Assembly (NCBI GenBank): GCA_937967705.1
Contig: CALCJG010000203.1
Location: 1-13,379 of the forward strand
DNA: 13,379 nucleotides
From: an uncultured Spirochaetia bacterium
GTDB taxonomy: Bacteria > Spirochaetota > UBA4802 > JAGODF01
Direction of reading: 5' to 3'
Under the pieces are notes generated by a model that was not told the DNA's origin, searched no databases, and saw nothing but the letters and a program-made list of their open reading frames with translations. Below, one piece after another: positions 1-7,019 of this stretch. The translations under genes and the position numbers were made by a program. The first letter of the stretch is position 1, and the number at the start of each line of letters is the position of its first letter.

Positions 1-1
1 C

Positions 2-427
2 CGGAGCCAGTACAGCGAGATCCGCGAGATCAGCGTTGACCGCAAGGGAACCGCGCGTCTCTTCGTCTCCATGGGAAGCCAGGACGGCCTGACGACCAGG
101 AAGCTTCTGAGAATCATCAGCAAGGAATCCGGCGTCAAGGCGGACACCCTCAGCGAGGTGACGATCAAGGATACCTTCTCCTCCCTCACGGCCCCCTTCC
201 GGGAGGCGGAGATCATCCTGAAGGCCTTCGGGAAGGGGCACAACCCCACCCGTCTCCTGATCCGCAAAATGGACAAGGGCGGCGCGGGCAAGGGCAGGGA
301 GGGCGGCTCAGGCGAGGGGAGGGGCCGTAAGACGGCCCCGACCGCCTATCCCTTCAAGAAGGGAGTCAAGCGGAGCAAGAAGGCCGGAGGCAACGTCTCC
401 CGGCTGAAGCCCGGCAAGAAGAAGTGA
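2..427 (+). CDS. DEAD-box RNA helicase, C-terminal end with DbpA-type RNA-binding domain (5' partial)
   Basis: The reading frame is open from base 2 to the TGA at 425-427, so only the last 141 residues are in the window. Residues from about base 29 onward match the DbpA/CsdA C-terminal RNA-binding fold: a beta strand ending ARLFVSMG, then a G-L-T-T-R-K-L-L helix and a conserved IKDTFSSL segment. In DEAD-box helicases of the DeaD/CshA/DbpA group this domain follows the two RecA-like domains and targets the enzyme to structured RNA, often 23S rRNA. The last 50 or so residues are a low-complexity tail rich in Gly, Lys and Arg, typical of RNA-binding extensions. The helicase motifs (Walker A, DEAD) lie outside the window, so the assignment rests on this domain and tail. 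It converges with the acyltransferase gene; the stop codons are 7 bases apart. Confidence 0.8.
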   Translation, partial: RSQYSEIREISVDRKGTARLFVSMGSQDGLTTRKLLRIISKESGVKADTLSEVTIKDTFSSLTAPFREAEIILKAFGKGHNPTRLLIRKMDKGGAGKGREGGSGEGRGRKTAPTAYPFKKGVKRSKKAGGNVSRLKPGKKK

Positions 428-434
428 CCCTCCC

Positions 435-1172
435 TCAGGCCTCTTTCGGGAGGCCCGTTTGTATGGCGGCCCGGGTTTTTTCCATCAGTTCTTCAATGTT
501 GTCATCGTTGTAGCCCCGCGTGTCGATGGGCGGATGAATGGTCACCAGGGCCTTCCCCGGGAAGAGATTCATCGTATGGGTGGGAAGGATCTTCCCCGTA
601 CCGGATATGGTGATGGGCAGCACGGGGAGTTCCAGGTCCAGGGCCATCTTGAAGGCGCCCTTCTTAAAATCCTGAAGCTTGCCGTCCCGGCTCCGGGTCC
701 CCTCCGGAAAGAAAATCACCGATGTGCCGTTGACGATTTTAGCCCTGGCGGTCCTGAGAGATTCCAGAGCCTTCTCGCGGTCGGACCGGTCGATGAAGAT
801 GTGACCCACCTTTTCGCAGCCGATCCCCAGCCCGGGCACCTTGCGCAGCTCCTGCTTCATCACCCACTTGAAATCGATACCCAGCCAGCCGTAGAGCACG
901 AAGACGTCATAATGGCTCTGATGGTTGGAGACGATCACGTAGGACTGTTTTTTGTCGATGTTCTCCCGGCCCCGGACGCGCACCAGCATGGGGGTCATGT
1001 AGCCGTTCAGCCGGGCCCAGATGGAGCCGCAGATGTAGCTGGCGATTTTGGGGTTGGTCGTGGGCACCAGGATGATGGTGAGGAAGCCGAAAAAAAGAGT
1101 GGATGCGGTGAGATAGGGAATGAAGATCAGCCACTTGTAGGGCTGATAGAGGACGTAGAGCAGCTTGTTCAT
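435..1172 (-). CDS. plsC: 1-acyl-sn-glycerol-3-phosphate acyltransferase (PlsC/LPLAT family)
   Basis: This enzyme family acylates lysophosphatidic acid to phosphatidic acid at the inner membrane, the second acylation of phospholipid synthesis. With the start chosen here the protein has 245 residues, normal for the family. Visible motifs are the catalytic HX4D box (NHQSHYD, H84 and D89), the substrate-binding FPEGTRS block (about 155-161) and the PVLPITISG block (about 183-191). A hydrophobic N-terminal segment (about residues 13-36) should anchor it. An ATG at 1196 would add 8 residues, but the ATG at 1172 has GGAGG five bases upstream and is preferred. The leader carries a promoter at 1261-1288 and a hairpin at 1227-1247. 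No other lipid gene is adjacent, so PlsC itself versus a paralogous lysophospholipid acyltransferase is not settled. Confidence 0.88.
   Translation of the reverse strand: MNKLLYVLYQPYKWLIFIPYLTASTLFFGFLTIILVPTTNPKIASYICGSIWARLNGYMTPMLVRVRGRENIDKKQSYVIVSNHQSHYDVFVLYGWLGIDFKWVMKQELRKVPGLGIGCEKVGHIFIDRSDREKALESLRTARAKIVNGTSVIFFPEGTRSRDGKLQDFKKGAFKMALDLELPVLPITISGTGKILPTHTMNLFPGKALVTIHPPIDTRGYNDDNIEELMEKTRAAIQTGLPKEA
438..456 (+). terminator. Hairpin with TTCG loop just after the helicase stop (weak intrinsic terminator)
   Basis: A 7-bp stem (438-444 with 449-455, one G-T wobble) closes a TTCG tetraloop, and the 3' side runs into CGTTTG. It begins 11 bases after the helicase stop codon and lies inside the last codons of the opposing acyltransferase gene. 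The U-tract is poor, so this may be a weak terminator or merely a stable 3' end. Confidence 0.4.
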
Positions 1173-1226
1173 GGTCTCCTCCATGGGGTTTAGCATAATC
1201 TGTCGTTATCTTTCTTTTTTTATATG

Positions 1227-1247
1227 AACTCCCGTACTCCGGGAGTT
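1227..1247. other. Perfect inverted repeat in the plsC leader
   Basis: AACTCCCG and CGGGAGTT form an 8-bp stem around a 5-base loop (TACTC). There is no T-tract on either side, so it is not an intrinsic terminator. It starts a few bases downstream of the predicted plsC transcription start. It could be an operator or a 5'-UTR stem that stabilises the message; the sequence does not say which. Confidence 0.55.
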
Positions 1248-1260
1248 TTGAAGCGTGTCT

Positions 1261-1288
1261 ACTATAGGGAGTCCCGAAAAAATGTAAA
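1261..1288 (-). promoter_or_regulatory. Sigma-70-like promoter for plsC
   Basis: On the minus strand TTTACA (1283-1288) and TATAGT (1261-1266) are separated by 16 bases. The predicted start is near 1254, giving a leader of about 80 bases to the ATG at 1172. Confidence 0.55.
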
Positions 1289-1389
1289 GAAATAAATATT
1301 TGTTGAGGTCATCGGCCCGAAAAAAACGGCCATGAACCGGCTCCTGCCCCGTCCTCTGTCATGCCCGCGGAGGACCGATGTAAAAATAA

Positions 1390-1418
1390 TTGACTTTGTT
1401 TATTCCGGTTTGTATATT
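1390..1418 (+). promoter_or_regulatory. Sigma-70-like promoter for the membrane CxxC protein
   Basis: TTGACT (1390-1395) and TATATT (1413-1418) are separated by 17 bases in AT-rich DNA. The predicted start is near 1425, leaving a leader of about 94 bases that contains the hairpin at 1453-1474. Between this promoter and the divergent plsC promoter lies about 100 bases with nothing else recognised. Confidence 0.6.
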
Positions 1419-1452
1419 ATTGTCGCGGACATCCGGGACCAGCTCAATACCA

Positions 1453-1474
1453 TCACCCCGTATTTGCGGGGTGA
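1453..1474 (+). other. Hairpin in the 5' leader of the membrane CxxC gene
   Basis: TCACCCCG pairs perfectly with CGGGGTGA around a 6-base loop (TATTTG). No T-tract follows, so it is not a simple terminator. A 10-bp palindrome ATCCCGGGAT follows about 10 bases later. The hairpin is similar in size to the one in the divergent plsC leader, though the sequences differ. Confidence 0.5.
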
Positions 1475-1518
1475 ATATCATTAATCCCGGGATAAAAAAA
1501 GGGGACGTTATATAAAGA

Positions 1519-2049
1519 ATGTTCCTGACGGAAAACAGAAGGATATATCCCCTCTACTGGGCTCTGCTGACCCTTGCTGTACTGGTACTGGATTATTGGA
1601 CCGGCCCCCACATTCAGTTTCCCCTGATACTGGCTCTCCCGGTGATGGCCGCCGCCTGGTTTAACGGTTTCCGCTGGGGGCTCTTCTTTGCCCTCCTGGT
1701 GACCGCCGCCAGTATTGCTTTCCTTGTCCTATGGGAAATGGACTGGTCTTACGGGGAGTTTATAGCCAACGGTTTCATCCGCCTGGCGGCCTTCGTCCTC
1801 TACGCCTATCTTGTGGACCTCATAGCCCGGCAGAATCGGGAACTGCAGAAGGAGATAAAAATCTTGCAGGGCATTCTGCCCATCTGCAGCTATTGCAAGC
1901 GGATCAGGGACGATGACAACAACTGGAGCCAGATGGAGGTATATATTACCCGGAACTCTGAGGCCAGCTTTACCCACGGGATCTGTCCGGATTGCGCCCG
2001 GAAGTATTTCGGCGATTATTTCCCCGATAAAGGTTCAAAAGATAAATAG
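1519..2049 (+). CDS. Membrane protein with four TM helices and a C-terminal CxxC...CxxC sensor-tail domain
   Basis: Protein of 176 residues. Hydrophobic segments at about 11-28, 33-50, 52-72 and 82-102 form a small membrane module. A short charged helix (about 103-117, RQNRELQKEIKILQ) follows. The remainder is a compact domain opening LQGILPICSYC and closing HGICPDC, with C123, C126, C156 and C159 arranged as two CxxC pairs that could bind Zn or Fe. This tail is known as a recurrent C-terminal module on bacterial response regulators and PAS/GAF proteins, but its function is not defined. Here there is no kinase, receiver or cyclase domain. The ATG at 1519 is the first possible start, because an in-frame stop lies at 1513. 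Its Shine-Dalgarno is poor (GGGGA about 14 bases away). It has its own promoter and precedes hemerythrin, suggesting but not proving a redox or O2 role. Confidence 0.75.
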   Translation: MFLTENRRIYPLYWALLTLAVLVLDYWTGPHIQFPLILALPVMAAAWFNGFRWGLFFALLVTAASIAFLVLWEMDWSYGEFIANGFIRLAAFVLYAYLVDLIARQNRELQKEIKILQGILPICSYCKRIRDDDNNWSQMEVYITRNSEASFTHGICPDCARKYFGDYFPDKGSKDK

Positions 2050-2098
2050 GTAGACATTTAAAAAAAGGGAAAAACAGGAAAAGCGGGACGCACTTTTC

Positions 2099-2127
2099 TT
2101 GATATTCCTCTGTTTTAATGATATAAA
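2099..2127 (+). promoter_or_regulatory. Sigma-70-like promoter for hemerythrin
   Basis: TTGATA (2099-2104) and TATAAA (2122-2127) are separated by 17 bases. The predicted start is near 2134, about 90 bases before the hemerythrin ATG. It suggests hemerythrin can be transcribed independently of the upstream gene. Confidence 0.6.
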
Positions 2128-2197
2128 GAAATCAGGCTCATCAGCAGGGTAAATCAAGCGGTATCGCAGTGGCAGGGGCTTGAAAGGGGTAACAACA

Positions 2198-2218
2198 CCG
2201 GGATTCTCCCGGAGGAGG
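2198..2218 (+). promoter_or_regulatory. Hairpin abutting the hemerythrin ribosome binding site
   Basis: CCGGGA (2198-2203) pairs with TCCCGG (2207-2212) around a TTC loop. The 3' arm covers the first GG of GGAGGAGG (2211-2218), leaving AGGAGG at 2213-2218 just outside the stem and 4 bases from the ATG. The stem could shift which Shine-Dalgarno register is used or dampen initiation. Confidence 0.4.
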
Positions 2219-2222
2219 TTAT

Positions 2223-2630
2223 ATGGAATTCATCACATGGACCGAGGATTTGAACGTCGGTGTGAATCAGATCAACGAGGAGCATAAGAGCCTGATCGGA
2301 TTCATCAACAGGCTGAATCACGCCCTGCAGAGCGGCGGGGCTCAGAAGACCATGGAGGAGATACTCCTGGGGCTGGTCAAGTACACCCATATCCATTTCC
2401 AGCACGAGGAAGAGCTGATGATGATCTACGATTATCCGCAAATAAAGGGGCACCGGGAGGAACACGAGTTTCTGAAAAAGAAGGTGGCGGAGTTTCATGA
2501 GCGCTTTCAAACGGGCAAGGCCACCTTCTCGCTGGAGCTGATGAGCTTTCTTCGGGAGTGGCTCATCAGCCATATCAAGGGTACGGACATGAAGTACCGG
2601 GAATTTTTTGCCGGCAAGGGCCTCTCCTGA
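2223..2630 (+). CDS. Bacteriohemerythrin (single-domain O2-binding di-iron protein)
   Basis: Protein of 135 residues, the usual size of a stand-alone bacteriohemerythrin. The complete ligand set for the oxo-bridged di-iron site is present at canonical spacing: H21, H58, E62 (HFxxE), H77, H81 (HxxxH), H117 and D122 (HxxxxD). The conserved N-terminal tryptophan (W6) and the EExLM segment are also there. Such proteins bind O2 reversibly in the cytoplasm and are tied to O2 delivery, storage or sensing, commonly in microaerophiles and anaerobes. There is no signal peptide. The start is fixed by GGAGGAGG at 2211-2218. The gene has its own promoter at 2099-2127 and ends 27 bases before a strong terminator, so it looks monocistronic. 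Confidence 0.95.
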   Translation: MEFITWTEDLNVGVNQINEEHKSLIGFINRLNHALQSGGAQKTMEEILLGLVKYTHIHFQHEEELMMIYDYPQIKGHREEHEFLKKKVAEFHERFQTGKATFSLELMSFLREWLISHIKGTDMKYREFFAGKGLS

Positions 2631-2656
2631 GAGGGGTTGTGTGATGGGTATAAGCG

Positions 2657-2686
2657 AGGGGGCTGATTTCTCAGCCCCCTTTTTTA
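2657..2686 (+). terminator. Rho-independent terminator after hemerythrin
   Basis: AGGGGGCTGA (2657-2666) pairs with its complement at 2671-2680 around a TTTC loop and is followed at once by a run of T. On the minus strand the same stem carries a GAAA tetraloop just after the symporter stop (2688) but has no T-run, so it acts mainly on the plus strand. Confidence 0.9.
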
Positions 2687-2687
2687 T

Positions 2688-4453
2688 TTACGAGATTTCC
2701 TTGAAACACTTTTCCAGGTGCGAATCCTCCATCTTTTCCGTGAAGAAGGAAACGGCCAGGGTCGTTATGATGGAGATCGGGAGAGAAATGAACATGGGGT
2801 CCACCATGCTCCAGGGGGCGCCCAGAAGAAACGGTTTGCCGAAGAGGGTCTGGGAGAGCCCGATGGCGATGGCCTCCTTTTCCAGGACGAAGGTGAGCCA
2901 GAAGGCGCTGGCGGTAAATCCGGCTAAAATGCCCGCCACGGCTCCCTTGCGGGTGATGCGTTTGATGTAGAGGGCGCCCAGGTAGGCCGGCAGAAAGCTT
3001 CCGGCACAGAGGCCGAAGAAGTACGAGGTGCCCCTTGCGATGATGGCCTCACCCTTGACGTAAACCTTGGGGAGTATGTAGGCCATCAGGAGACTCACCA
3101 GGATGGTGAATCCGATGCCGATCTTGCTGATGTATACGCTCCGCTCCTCGGCGGAGGATTTGTCCTTGGTGATCTGTTCGTAGAAGTCCCGGCCGATGGC
3201 GCTTCCCATGGCGTGGAACTGGGAGCTCAGGGTGGACATGGCCGCCGCCAGAAGGGTCAGCATGAAGAGTATGCCGAACCAGTGGGGAAGGGCCTGTTTG
3301 ATGTACTGGGGTATGATGTTCTCCACCACGCCCCCGGCCGCCACGATGGATAGGGTCCCCTTGGTGGTAGGCTTGTGCGGCATATTTTTATGGATGTCGA
3401 TCTCATCCCCCACCTTGATGTCATGGAACTGGACCTTCAGCTTCTCGATGTTTTTGGGATCCGTCTTGACGATCTTCTTCCCGGGACAGACCTCGATAAT
3501 GGCGCCGGAGATCTCGCAGAACTGTATGTTGGCCGGGTTCTTGGTAAAATAGGCGTTGGAGAGGGCTCCGGAGACGAAGGCCACACCCGTCATGAGGCAG
3601 ATGAAGATGCCGCCTATGACCACCGCCCGGTTGAGTTCCCGGTTGCTCTTGACCGTCATGAAGCGGACCACCAACTGGGGTTGTGCCAGAACGCCAATGC
3701 CCACTCCCATGATGATGGTGGAGACCAGGGTCCACCAGAAGGGCGAGCCCATTTTGGGCATGGAGGTCCATCCCATGTGGCCCTTGGCGGCCAGGGGCGG
3801 CGGCGGCGTGAGGCTCGTCAGCGCCTTGTGGGCCTCGGTAAAGCCGCCCAGGGTGCTGTAGGTGTAAACCAGCAGGATGAGCATGCCCACCACCATGATG
3901 GAACCCTGGAAGGCGTCGGTGTACATGACCCCCTTGAGGCCCCCCATGATGACGTAGATGGCGATGATGAGGGTAAAGAAGAAGAGGGAGGCCGTGTAGT
4001 CGATGCTGAACTGCTGCTCTATGAACTTGGCGGCGCCGATCAGCACCACCCCCGCGTACAGGGGCATGAAGAGGAAGATGACGATACCGGCGAATTTCTG
4101 TATGAAGGGGACTGGTAGCGCCGCCCCAGAAATTCCGGGAAGGTGTGGGCGTCCAGGTGATAGCCCATCTTGCGGGTTCTCTTGCCGAAAAAGACGAAGG
4201 CGATGAAGATACCCACGAAGATGTTGAGCACCGTGAGCCAGAGGAGCCCCATGCCGAAGACCCCGGCGGCCCCGCCGAAGCCGACGATGGCGGAGGTGCT
4301 TATGAAGGTGGACCCGTAGGAGAGGGCCATGACGAAGGGATGGATTTCCCTTCCCGCCAGCAGATAGTCCGAGGCGCCGTGGGTACGCCGGTATCCCAGG
4401 TAGCCCAGGAAGGCTACGATCAGTAAGTAGACAATAATCCAGAAAACGGTCAT
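2688..4453 (-). pseudogene. Sodium:solute symporter (SSS family), interrupted by a one-base frameshift at about 4106-4110
   Basis: The N-terminal part runs from the ATG at 4453 in one frame for 116 residues (to SP at about 4106) and continues in the next frame from F (codon at 4106) to the TAA at 2688. Joined, they give about 588 residues, the SSS size, with continuous sequence across the junction (RRYQSP then FIQKFAGIVIFLF). Losing one C from a CCCCC run, now CCCC on the coding strand (GGGG at 4107-4110), explains the break. SSS proteins are LeuT-fold inner-membrane carriers using Na+ to take up sugars, amino acids, carboxylates or similar; the substrate is not readable here. Family signs include AQPQLVVRFM and the TM8-like LLAAAMSTLSSQFHAMG block. 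A non-membrane stretch at about joined residues 301-379 has two cysteines. The start has AGGAGG six bases upstream and lies 10 bases after the accessory gene. The shift may be a sequencing error or a true lesion. Confidence 0.88.
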
Positions 4454-4463
4454 CTCATTCCTC

Positions 4464-4637
4464 CTAGAGCGGTTTTTCCATCTTGATTTCTTCTTCCACC
4501 CAGTGTTCCTGTTCCATGTCCTTGAGCGGCTCGCCGTCGCTGTTCCATTTTCTGATTCCGTAGATGGCGCAGAGCAGGGCGCTCATGATGCAAAGCAGGT
4601 ATGCCGCGAAGACCCATCCATCACCCAGACCGAGCAT
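4464..4637 (-). CDS. Symporter small accessory protein (57 aa, single TM)
   Basis: A 57-residue protein read from ATG 4637 to TAG 4464. It starts MLGLGDGWVFAAYLLCIMS, followed by one hydrophobic helix (about 7-28), a short KWN turn and an acidic cytoplasmic tail. This closely resembles the small proteins that precede SSS symporters in many bacteria, where a GLGD-WV motif, one TM and a YG-I--W boundary are typical. AAGGAGG sits five bases before the ATG. The stop codon overlaps the symporter's own AGGAGG, and the symporter ATG is 10 bases further on, so the two are translationally linked. Its role is presumed to be folding, stability or activity of the carrier; no catalytic motif is present. 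Confidence 0.85.
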   Translation of the reverse strand: MLGLGDGWVFAAYLLCIMSALLCAIYGIRKWNSDGEPLKDMEQEHWVEEEIKMEKPL

Positions 4638-4684
4638 ATCATCCTCCTTGTTGCTTGTGTTTATAAAAGCGCTAAAGCTCCAGA

Positions 4685-4713
4685 ATTTATCGGAAGCATT
4701 GCCGCGATGTCAA
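4685..4713 (-). promoter_or_regulatory. Sigma-70-like promoter for the symporter operon
   Basis: On the minus strand TTGACA (4708-4713, a perfect -35) is 17 bases from ATAAAT (4685-4690). The start would be near 4678, about 40 bases before the small accessory gene. It separates symporter transcription from upstream glgX. Confidence 0.6.
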
Positions 4714-4743
4714 TGAAAAAAAACCGTCTGCCGGGATTTTATT

Positions 4744-4771
4744 GGAAATCAATTATTGCCGGGTGATTTCC
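4744..4771 (-). other. Inverted repeat downstream of glgX
   Basis: GGAAATCA (4744-4751) and TGATTTCC (4764-4771) can pair around a 12-base loop, 15 bases past the glgX stop on the minus strand. A run of eight T on that strand follows only about 18 bases later, so this is at best a poor terminator. No better one was seen between glgX and the symporter operon. Confidence 0.3.
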
Positions 4772-4785
4772 GGGCATGGAAGGAC

Positions 4786-6918
4786 TCACCGGCCCAGGAG
4801 GAGGATCACCGAGCGGGGCGGGGCCTCGCAGGATTCCTGGGATGAGAGGGGCTCTGCGGTGTCCGGGTCAACGAAATCCCCGCCGGGGGACAGGCTGGTG
4901 TCGATGATCCGGTGCCATCGCATGCCGGGACAGGGGGGGAGGCTCACCCGTACGCCCCGGTAACCCGAGTTGAGGATGAAGAAGAGCAGGTAGTCCCCCA
5001 GGTCGGAGGGTTCTTCGCTCCCGTCCAGGCGGAAACAGATAAGCCTCCTTTCGGGATCGTCCCAGGCGGGCGGGTTCAACCCGGCGCCGAACCAGGAGAT
5101 GTCCGGCATCCCGTCGGCATCGCCGTCGGCGCCGGTGAGGAACTTCCTCCGCTGGAGGATGGTGTACTTTTTCCGGAAGGCCGCGGCCTTCCGGAAAAAG
5201 TCCAGGATGTCCCGGTTCTTTTCGGTCAGGTCCCAGTCGAACCAGCTGATGGCGTTGTCCTGGCAGTAGGCGTTGTTGTTCCCCCCCTGGGTGCGGAGGA
5301 ACTCGTCGCCCCCCAGGATCATCGGGGTTCCCTGGGAGAAGAGGAGATAGCAGAGATGGTTCCTGGCCATCTGCCGGCGGAGCGCCCGGATGCCGGGATC
5401 GTCGGTTTCCCCCTCGGCGCCGCAGTTCCAGGAGTTGTTGTCGTCGCTCCCGTCGCGGTTGCCCTCCCCGTTGGCCTCGTTGTGTTTCCCGTTGTAGGAG
5501 AGGAGGTCGCAGAGGGTAAATCCGTCATGGCAGGTGATGAAGTTGACGCTGTTGTAGGCGGTGCGGCCGTCGTCGCCGTAGAGGTCGGCGGAGCCCGTGA
5601 GGCGGTATCCCAGCTCCCGGATCTGACCGCCGTCCCCCTTGCCGAACTTGCGCATCACGTCGCGGAAACGCCCGTTCCATTCCGACCAGTCCAGGGGGAA
5701 GTTCCCCACCTGATAGGTGCCGAGGTCCCAGGGTTCGGCGATGAGCTTGACCCGGCAGAGCACCGGGTCCTGGGAGATGGCGTCGAAGAAGGAGGCGGAC
5801 TTCTGGAAGAAACCCTCCTCCCGGCCCAGCACCGAGGCTAGGTCGAAGCGGAACCCGTCCACGTGCATCACCTCCACCCAGTAGCGGAGGGAGTCCATCA
5901 CGAAGCGGATCACGTGGGGATGGCTCAGGTTGAGGGTGTTGCCGCAGCCGGTGTAGTTCATGTAGTAGCGGCCGGGTTCGGCGGGCGGCCCGGTGAGGCA
6001 GTAGTAGGTGGTGTTGTCGATTCCCCGGAAGGAGAGGGTCGGGCCCAGTTCGCTTCCCTCCCCCGAGTGATTGTAGACCACGTCCAGGATCACCTCTATC
6101 CCGGCCCGGTGCAGTTCCCGCACCAGGGTCTTGAACTCCTGCACCTGGCAGCCAGGGCTTTTGCCGGCGGCGTAAGAGGATTCCGGCGCGAAGAAACCGA
6201 TGGTGTTGTAGCCCCAGTAGTTGGTGACCCCCCGGTTGAGCAGAAAGTCCTCCACGTAGAACTCCTGCAGGGGCAGGAACTCCACGGCGTTGACGCCGAT
6301 CTCCCGGAGATAGGGGATCTTCTCCAGAAAGCCGGTATAGGTCCCCGGCGCGGAGACCCCGGAGCTCGGATGGGCGGTAAACCCCTTGAGATGGGTTTCG
6401 TAGATGATGAGCTTCTCCGTGGGGATGTCCGGCGGCCGGTCCCCCTGCCAGTCGAAGGCGTCGTCGATGACGACTGAGCGGGGCACGCAGGCCGCGCTGT
6501 CCCGCCCGTCGAAGGAGAGGTCCCGCTCCGGGGCGGCGGCGTCGTAGCCCAGCAGGAGATGGTCTTCGTTCCGGAACTTGGAGGTAAGGGCCCGGGCGTA
6601 CGGGTCGATGAGGAGCTTGTTCTCGTTGAAGCGCAGGCCCAGGGCGGGCTGGAAATCCCCCCGCACCCGGTAACCGTAAAGCTGCCCGGCCTTCACGCCG
6701 TGAACGAAGACGTGCCAGACGAACTTGTCCCGCTCCTCCAGCTTTATTACGTCCGTCGGCTCGACCTCGGGGCTGTCGAAGAGGAGCAGGTAGACCTCCC
6801 GGGCCTGCTGCGAGTAGAGGGCAAAGTTGACCCCTTCGGCGGACAGAGCGGCCCCCAGGGGGTAGTGCCTGCCACCGGAAAGCTTTCGGGATGTTTTCAT
6901 TGAGAGTCCGCCGCTCAT
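4786..6918 (-). CDS. glgX: Glycogen debranching enzyme GlgX (GH13_11 isoamylase type)
   Basis: Protein of 710 residues, the expected size. Order: N-terminal CBM48/early-set domain (about 15-150), GH13 TIM barrel (about 165-600) and C-terminal beta domain. GlgX cleaves alpha-1,6 branches of phosphorylase-trimmed glycogen in the cytoplasm. The catalytic triad is visible: nucleophile D359 in DGFRFD, acid/base E395 in LIAEPWD, and D465 in FITCHDGF. The VILDVVYNH block (about 276-284) and the YNGKHNEANGEGNRDG segment typical of GlgX/TreX are present. Two starts are possible: ATG at 6918 with a GGGGGG stretch about ten bases upstream, or ATG at 6900 (MKTSRKL), which better matches the usual family N-terminus. 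No glycogen synthase, phosphorylase or branching gene is adjacent. It is divergent from the polyprenyl synthase; no convincing promoter was identified in the 101-base gap. Confidence 0.93.
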   Translation of the reverse strand: MSGGLSMKTSRKLSGGRHYPLGAALSAEGVNFALYSQQAREVYLLLFDSPEVEPTDVIKLEERDKFVWHVFVHGVKAGQLYGYRVRGDFQPALGLRFNENKLLIDPYARALTSKFRNEDHLLLGYDAAAPERDLSFDGRDSAACVPRSVVIDDAFDWQGDRPPDIPTEKLIIYETHLKGFTAHPSSGVSAPGTYTGFLEKIPYLREIGVNAVEFLPLQEFYVEDFLLNRGVTNYWGYNTIGFFAPESSYAAGKSPGCQVQEFKTLVRELHRAGIEVILDVVYNHSGEGSELGPTLSFRGIDNTTYYCLTGPPAEPGRYYMNYTGCGNTLNLSHPHVIRFVMDSLRYWVEVMHVDGFRFDLASVLGREEGFFQKSASFFDAISQDPVLCRVKLIAEPWDLGTYQVGNFPLDWSEWNGRFRDVMRKFGKGDGGQIRELGYRLTGSADLYGDDGRTAYNSVNFITCHDGFTLCDLLSYNGKHNEANGEGNRDGSDDNNSWNCGAEGETDDPGIRALRRQMARNHLCYLLFSQGTPMILGGDEFLRTQGGNNNAYCQDNAISWFDWDLTEKNRDILDFFRKAAAFRKKYTILQRRKFLTGADGDADGMPDISWFGAGLNPPAWDDPERRLICFRLDGSEEPSDLGDYLLFFILNSGYRGVRVSLPPCPGMRWHRIIDTSLSPGGDFVDPDTAEPLSSQESCEAPPRSVILLLGR

Positions 6919-7019
6919 GCGCTATCGCCCCCCTGCCTTTGATTAGAAGGCCTTGGGGGCCGGAAGTCAAATAAAATTTAGACAAATCAATTGACAGAAA
7001 AAACGGAGGATGTTTCCCT

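Noticed and set aside
2657..2680. Strong terminator for the symporter on the minus strand
   Set aside because: The stem is present with a GAAA loop, but no T-tract follows on that strand, so only plus-strand termination is well supported.
4040..4067. Two overlapping symporter genes forming a heterodimer
   Set aside because: The end of the first frame (SYRNSPVSSSSSSCPC) is not membrane-like, and the homologous sequence continues without gap in the other frame. A one-base deletion is the simpler reading.
6966..6994. TTGACA at 6990-6995 as a promoter for the prenyl synthase
   Set aside because: It lies too close to the start codon; a matching -10 would fall in the coding region, and no -10-like sequence is there.
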